Below, in pieces: positions 59,918 through 64,000 of a stretch of DNA of 64,000 nt. The stretch comes from Verrucomicrobiaceae bacterium UBA1938. Lineage in GTDB: Bacteria; Verrucomicrobiota; Verrucomicrobiia; Verrucomicrobiales; Verrucomicrobiaceae. Location of the stretch: the NCBI GenBank assembly GCA_002336895.1, contig DDFC01000042.1:1-64000 (forward strand). The letters are read 5' to 3'. The notes below the pieces were generated by a model that had not been told where the DNA came from, searched no databases, and worked only from the letters and a program-made list of their open reading frames with translations. The translations under genes were made by a program, and so were the position numbers. Positions within the stretch are counted from its first letter, which is position 1; each line of letters opens with the position of its first letter.

Positions 59918-62461
59918 TCACCGCCACTCGTGCTTCGGATACCTCCCCCGCAGCTGCGCCTTCACTGCCGGGTAGCCCTCGCGCCAAAACCGGCCAATAT
60001 CTCCCGTTGTCTGGATCGGCCTTTGCGCGGGTGAGAGGAGGTGCACGGTGACGCTGATGCGGCCGGCGGCGACTTTGGGGTTTTCGTTCACGTCGTACAT
60101 CTGCTGGAGGACGACGCTGACGCTGGGGGGCTGCTTTTCGTCATAAACGATGCGGGCGGTCTTGCCGTTTTTCAGGGCGTAGCGTTCGGGGGCGTATTTG
60201 TCGAGCAGCTCGCGCTGACTGTGGCTGAGCCACTGGTGCAGGGCAGGGAAGATGTCCCGGTCTTTGAGCTGGCGGTAGGCGATGCAGCCGGTGCAGACCT
60301 GCTCGATGATGAGGTGCCTGTCCTCCTCGCCGATGGCGGGGATTTCGAGGTCGGGCATCCATTTGGAGAGGCAGTTCACACGCGTGATCCACTGCTCCAC
60401 TTTCTCGTTCCAGTTGGTGAGTTGCAGGCGCCCTGCGATGACTTCCGCAGCGAGCAGGCTGGCGGCGGTGGATTCATCGGGCTCGCCGCGCTCGCGGCTG
60501 CTGAGCACGAGGCTGCGGAAGCGCACCTCCTCCAGATTCATCACGCGGCGGTTCACCGCGTCATACGCGGCGCGGTTGCCAGTGGTAAAGTCTTCGGGGA
60601 AGAGCTCGCGCAGCCACTCCTCCTCGATGCGGGTGCAGTTGTTGAGCTGCACGGTGAGCGCCTTGCCCTGCACCTCCACGATCTCGGAGGCGACGATGAG
60701 GCGCGGCGGGCGGATGTGCGCATCCTTGCCCAGATGGCCGCTGTAGCCTCCGGCCAAGCGGTAGATGCGGCTGCCGGTGCTGGTCTCCACGCCCAGGTGA
60801 TCGCTGAAGGCGGCGAGGAGCGTGCGGGCGAGTGCGGTGGGATCTGCCACCTCGTCATTGATGGGCAGGCCGGAGCGTTTGGCGAGCTGGAGAAACTGAT
60901 CGGCGCTGCGGGCGGCCTCGCGCGAGGCGGTGGCGTGGATGCCGTAGCGGGCGCAGTCGTCAGGGTTGAAGTTCATGGCCTCGGCGCGGATGAAGGCGCG
61001 CAGGATGGCCTGGAATTCGGTGATGTCGTCGTGCTCCCAGAGGTCTTCGTTTTTGTGGGAGGCGTTGTTTTTGCCCACGAGCAGGATGTCGCGCCCCTGT
61101 GCGGCAGCGGCGCAGAGCGTGGCCTCGCGCAGGCAGCCGAACTGCGCTGCAGCGAGCAGCATGCGGGAGAAGCGCGGATGCAGCGGGAAGCGGCTCATCT
61201 GTTTTCCCAGCGCTGTGATGCGTCCTTCGTGATCGAGCGCGCCGAGATCGTGCAGAAGATTCTCCGCGCGGGATTGAGAGGCGGGCGTGGGTGGCTCGAA
61301 CCAGTCGAAGGGCTCGCGTGAAAGCACGCGCAAGGCGAGCAACGCCTCGCTCAAATCGAGGCGCTGCACTTCGGGCAGTTCGCTCTCGGGCCGCAGCAGA
61401 TGCTCGCGCTGCGTCCACAGTCGCACAGCGATGCCGGGGCCAAGACGGCCTGCACGTCCGGCACGCTGCTCGGCGGAGGCTCGGCTGATCTTTTGCACAG
61501 TCAGCGTATTGATGCCACGGCGCGGATCATACGAGGCGGTGCGGGCCAGCCCGCCATCCACCACGGCGCGCACGCCTTCGATGGTGAGGGAGGTTTCAGC
61601 CACATTGGTGCTGACGATGATCTTCGGCTGCTCACCGGGCGTCACGGCGGCGTCCTGATCCTGTGGTGTCAGCTCGCCATGCAGCGGCACCACACGACGG
61701 CCCCGGGCAAAGCTGCGGCCCTGTATGGCGGCGATGGTCTTCCGGATCTCATGACCGCCGGGCATGAAGACGAGCATGTCTCCGCTGAAACCCGGGGAAT
61801 TGGCGAGGTCTTCGCAGGCACGCGCGGCCTGATCCCAGATGGGCTCGGGGTAGCCGGTCTTGAGTTGGAGCGGGGCCTGGTAGTGCACCTCCACCGGGAA
61901 GGTGCGGCCTTCGGATTCCAACAGCTTGGAGGGCTGCATGAAATCCACCAGCGGTCCCGGCACCAGCGTGGCGGACATGACGATGATCTTCAAATCCGGC
62001 CGCCGTGTGCGCTGAAGCTGGCGCGCAAAGGCGAGCACGAGATCGCCATCGAGATGGCGCTCATGGAATTCGTCGATGACGATGCAGCCCACCCGCTCGA
62101 GCTGCGGGTCTTCCAGCATCTGCCGCAGCATCACGCCCTCCGTCACATAGCTCAGCCGCGTCTCTTTGCTGGTGATGTTTTCAAAGCGCACCTGGTAGCC
62201 CACTTCGCCGCCGAGGCGTGCATTGCGCTCACGCGCCACACGCTGCGCCAGCATGCGTGCAGCGATGCGGCGCGGCTGCAGCACGATGCAGCGCTTTCCT
62301 TCCGGCAGCAGGCCGGAGTCCAGCACGAACTGGGGGATCTGCGTGGACTTGCCGGAGCCTGTGGGCGCTTTGATCAGCAGATTGGGCAGCGCCGGGTCAA
62401 GCAGAGCGGCGGTGAAGGTCTGGCGGAGTTCAAAGATGGGCAGGGTGGCTGGGCTAGACAT
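59918..62461 (-). CDS. hrpB: ATP-dependent RNA helicase HrpB
   Basis: HrpB is a DEAH/RHA-type helicase. The 847-residue length is typical. Motif I is APTGSGKST, motif II is DEFH (a DEAH variant), motif III SATL, motif V STNVAETSLTIEGV and motif VI QRAGRAGRLGPG are all visible. The helicase-associated and HrpB-specific C-terminal domains follow (ending GDIGRFWREGYPAVKAQLRGRYPKHEW). The cellular role in most bacteria is not settled. The start is ATG at 62461. It converges with the secreted-protein gene. Confidence 0.96.
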   Translation of the reverse strand: MSSPATLPIFELRQTFTAALLDPALPNLLIKAPTGSGKSTQIPQFVLDSGLLPEGKRCIVLQPRRIAARMLAQRVARERNARLGGEVGYQVRFENITSKETRLSYVTEGVMLRQMLEDPQLERVGCIVIDEFHERHLDGDLVLAFARQLQRTRRPDLKIIVMSATLVPGPLVDFMQPSKLLESEGRTFPVEVHYQAPLQLKTGYPEPIWDQAARACEDLANSPGFSGDMLVFMPGGHEIRKTIAAIQGRSFARGRRVVPLHGELTPQDQDAAVTPGEQPKIIVSTNVAETSLTIEGVRAVVDGGLARTASYDPRRGINTLTVQKISRASAEQRAGRAGRLGPGIAVRLWTQREHLLRPESELPEVQRLDLSEALLALRVLSREPFDWFEPPTPASQSRAENLLHDLGALDHEGRITALGKQMSRFPLHPRFSRMLLAAAQFGCLREATLCAAAAQGRDILLVGKNNASHKNEDLWEHDDITEFQAILRAFIRAEAMNFNPDDCARYGIHATASREAARSADQFLQLAKRSGLPINDEVADPTALARTLLAAFSDHLGVETSTGSRIYRLAGGYSGHLGKDAHIRPPRLIVASEIVEVQGKALTVQLNNCTRIEEEWLRELFPEDFTTGNRAAYDAVNRRVMNLEEVRFRSLVLSSRERGEPDESTAASLLAAEVIAGRLQLTNWNEKVEQWITRVNCLSKWMPDLEIPAIGEEDRHLIIEQVCTGCIAYRQLKDRDIFPALHQWLSHSQRELLDKYAPERYALKNGKTARIVYDEKQPPSVSVVLQQMYDVNENPKVAAGRISVTVHLLSPAQRPIQTTGDIGRFWREGYPAVKAQLRGRYPKHEWR

Positions 62462-62523
62462 GGACTGCCATGTGTTGGCCCATGATTGCCATCAAATACA
62501 CGAAAAAATGATCCTGTTGGCGC

Positions 62524-63819
62524 TCAATAATTCAGCGTCAGCATGCAGTAGCCAAAGTCGGCATCGTCACTCGGGCCGGTGGCGGCGAGGTAGGCTCCGG
62601 CAAAGAAGTGGGAGTAGCCGAGCAGGAGATCGAGGTGCGGGGTCAGCTTGGTGCTTACGGTCAGGTCCAGTTCGCATCCGGCGTGGCTGTTGGCATTGGG
62701 GCTGATCGGCCGCACGGTGGTGGTGCCGTTGGCGCGGTACCAGGCATCTCCGGTGGTGGTCAGCCAGAAGGAGTGGAAGTCCAGCGTGGTCTTGGTCTTG
62801 GGGGTGGGATTCGCGGCCAGACGCAGCGCCAGGTTCTGCATGTTCTGCCAGGAGAAGAGGTCCATGAAACCGTAGGGCGGATGGTTGGTGGGGAAGAGGT
62901 TCTGGAAGGTGTGGGCGTGGCCGTCGTTGGGGTTGCTGTCGCCGCTGCCTGCGCTGTACTCGATCGCGAGGCGGGGCTTCCACGGGCTTTTAAGCCAGTT
63001 GTAGCCGCCTTCCAGATGGTAGGCGTAGGCGGTGAGGGATTTGCCGCTGAGCTGCCCCACCTGGCCCACGAGCTCCACGGTGTAGTCCCAGCCGCGCAGC
63101 TTGGTGGGGTCTCCCTTGTGACGTGTGCCGAAGGTGACAAAATTGGACGTGCCAGCGGTGTTTTCCTCATGCAGATGAAAGGCGTAGATGTCAGTGGTCT
63201 GGAAGGGGATGGCCTTGCTGCTGAAATACAGGCCGCTGAAGAACTGATTGCGCGAGGCGGAGTCGTTGATCCAGTCTGACACATTGAACTGCGAACGGCG
63301 GATGCGCACCACGCTGGAGGTGAAGGCATCCAGCCACCACGTCGGGGCCTGGTAGTGCAGCTTCACAGCGTCAAAGGTGCGGCTGAAGTTCTGCCATTCC
63401 AGCGGGCCGACGAGGCGCTCGTCTCCATACATCAGCACCTGCCGGCCTGCCTTGACACTGAGCCCGGTGGCCTTGCCGATCTCGATGCTGGCCAGCCGGA
63501 GGTCAAAGCTGTCGTCTCCCTCCGCGCCGTTTTGCAGCGGCACGTTGGCGCGTTTGGAGAAGGACTCGCGGGTGTCCTGCCCCTGCAGGGCGATGCGGAT
63601 CCACTCTTCCGGCTGCCACTCCACGCCGAGGCGCACGCGGGAGAGCACAAAGGTGTCGTCCGTGACGGAGTTCCTGCCGGAGTTGAAGTCGTAGGTGTTG
63701 TTGCGCGTCTCGGCGCGGGTGCGGGCCTGGAAGTTCCACTTGAGCTGATCGGCGATGCCTTCGGCGCAGGCGTGGGAGGCCATGAGCAGCAGTGCGGGCA
63801 GGAGCAGGGAATGGCGCAT
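62524..63819 (-). CDS. AlgE-like (alginate export family) outer membrane porin
   Basis: The 431-residue protein starts with a signal peptide (MRHSLLLPALLLMASHACA) and then shows the alternating strand pattern of a beta-barrel. The AlgE/alginate-export pattern includes FVLSRVRLGVEWQPEEWIRI, GRQVLMYGDERLVGPLEWQN, and RLAIEYSAGSGDSNPNDGHA. The C-terminal residue is Tyr after LTLNY; an aromatic end is usual for outer membrane barrels. The natural substrate is unknown. A start at 63837 would add six residues (MHQKCR) and cannot be excluded. It stands alone near the window end. Confidence 0.85.
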   Translation of the reverse strand: MRHSLLLPALLLMASHACAEGIADQLKWNFQARTRAETRNNTYDFNSGRNSVTDDTFVLSRVRLGVEWQPEEWIRIALQGQDTRESFSKRANVPLQNGAEGDDSFDLRLASIEIGKATGLSVKAGRQVLMYGDERLVGPLEWQNFSRTFDAVKLHYQAPTWWLDAFTSSVVRIRRSQFNVSDWINDSASRNQFFSGLYFSSKAIPFQTTDIYAFHLHEENTAGTSNFVTFGTRHKGDPTKLRGWDYTVELVGQVGQLSGKSLTAYAYHLEGGYNWLKSPWKPRLAIEYSAGSGDSNPNDGHAHTFQNLFPTNHPPYGFMDLFSWQNMQNLALRLAANPTPKTKTTLDFHSFWLTTTGDAWYRANGTTTVRPISPNANSHAGCELDLTVSTKLTPHLDLLLGYSHFFAGAYLAATGPSDDADFGYCMLTLNY

Positions 63820-64000
63820 GCGGCATTTTTGATGCATCCATGGGAATAACGGAAATAGACTCTCGGCATGGCGTCCATGCTGGATGGTTATAGAAAAGCA
63901 GCCATGCCGTGACGGCATCAAAGCCATAGCGAAATGAGATTTTAGTTATGCATGGCAGGCGCGTATCCATTGCCGCCCCTGAGGCACCACTCATCATGAA

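Overview
The window looks like chromosomal DNA of a Verrucomicrobiae bacterium of the Prosthecobacter/Verrucomicrobium kind. This placement is an inference from gene content and not from a marker-gene search. The pointers are a large PVC-type heme-binding protein (beta-propeller, HEAT-like region, CxxCH), a Tat-exported Gfo/Idh/MocA oxidoreductase with the QKP motif common in PVC bacteria, three small membrane proteins of which two start with a PYxPPQS motif, heptose (HldD) and diaminopimelate (DapA, DapF) genes of a Gram-negative cell, and high GC with long antisense open frames. I see no prophage, transposase, CRISPR array, rRNA or tRNA. Most of the window is core metabolism with small orphan genes between.

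Layout. 0.3-3.4 kb: minus-strand signalling operon of a substrate-binding protein, a histidine kinase and a NarL-type regulator. 3.5-10 kb: exported oxidoreductase, a proline-rich membrane protein, a damaged small membrane protein and the heme-binding protein. 10-21.9 kb: PPK2 kinase, CcoI-like copper ATPase, ribosomal protein S21, PurA, an FHA protein, a possible PurS-like protein, a DUF5009-type acyltransferase, a lipoprotein, an FAD oxidoreductase, an RmlD-like reductase and an RluA-type pseudouridine synthase. 21.9-22.8 kb: AT-richer patch with two orphans. 22.8-28.4 kb: CimA, an ECF sigma factor with a membrane partner, then lipoprotein-MoeA-Nudix. 28.5-32.5 kb: small membrane protein, HD protein, and the operon trpA-dapF-dapA. 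32.5-36.1 kb: orphans, a PrsW-like protease and HldD. 36.3-41.2 kb: pyruvate dehydrogenase E1 alpha, E1 beta and E2, then 5-formyl-THF cyclo-ligase and PrmC. 41.3-50 kb: an enolase-superfamily enzyme, a TPR-like membrane protein, SMC and a BatA-like VWA protein. 50.1-54.8 kb: small membrane protein, AccC, AccB, MenB and a PfkB kinase. 54.9-64 kb: an OmpA-like protein paired with a membrane-anchored helix-hairpin-helix protein, a PQQ-like propeller protein, a secreted unknown, HrpB and an AlgE-like porin.

The genes describe an aerobic, menaquinone-using, Gram-negative heterotroph with an elaborate exported protein set. The observations most worth a second look are the substrate-binding protein apparently dedicated to a kinase, a stop codon sitting exactly in the N-terminal motif of a small membrane protein, the OmpA/helix-hairpin-helix envelope pair, a tandem PurS-like protein, and several families of intergenic palindromes. 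I did not find a clear new defence system or mobile element.
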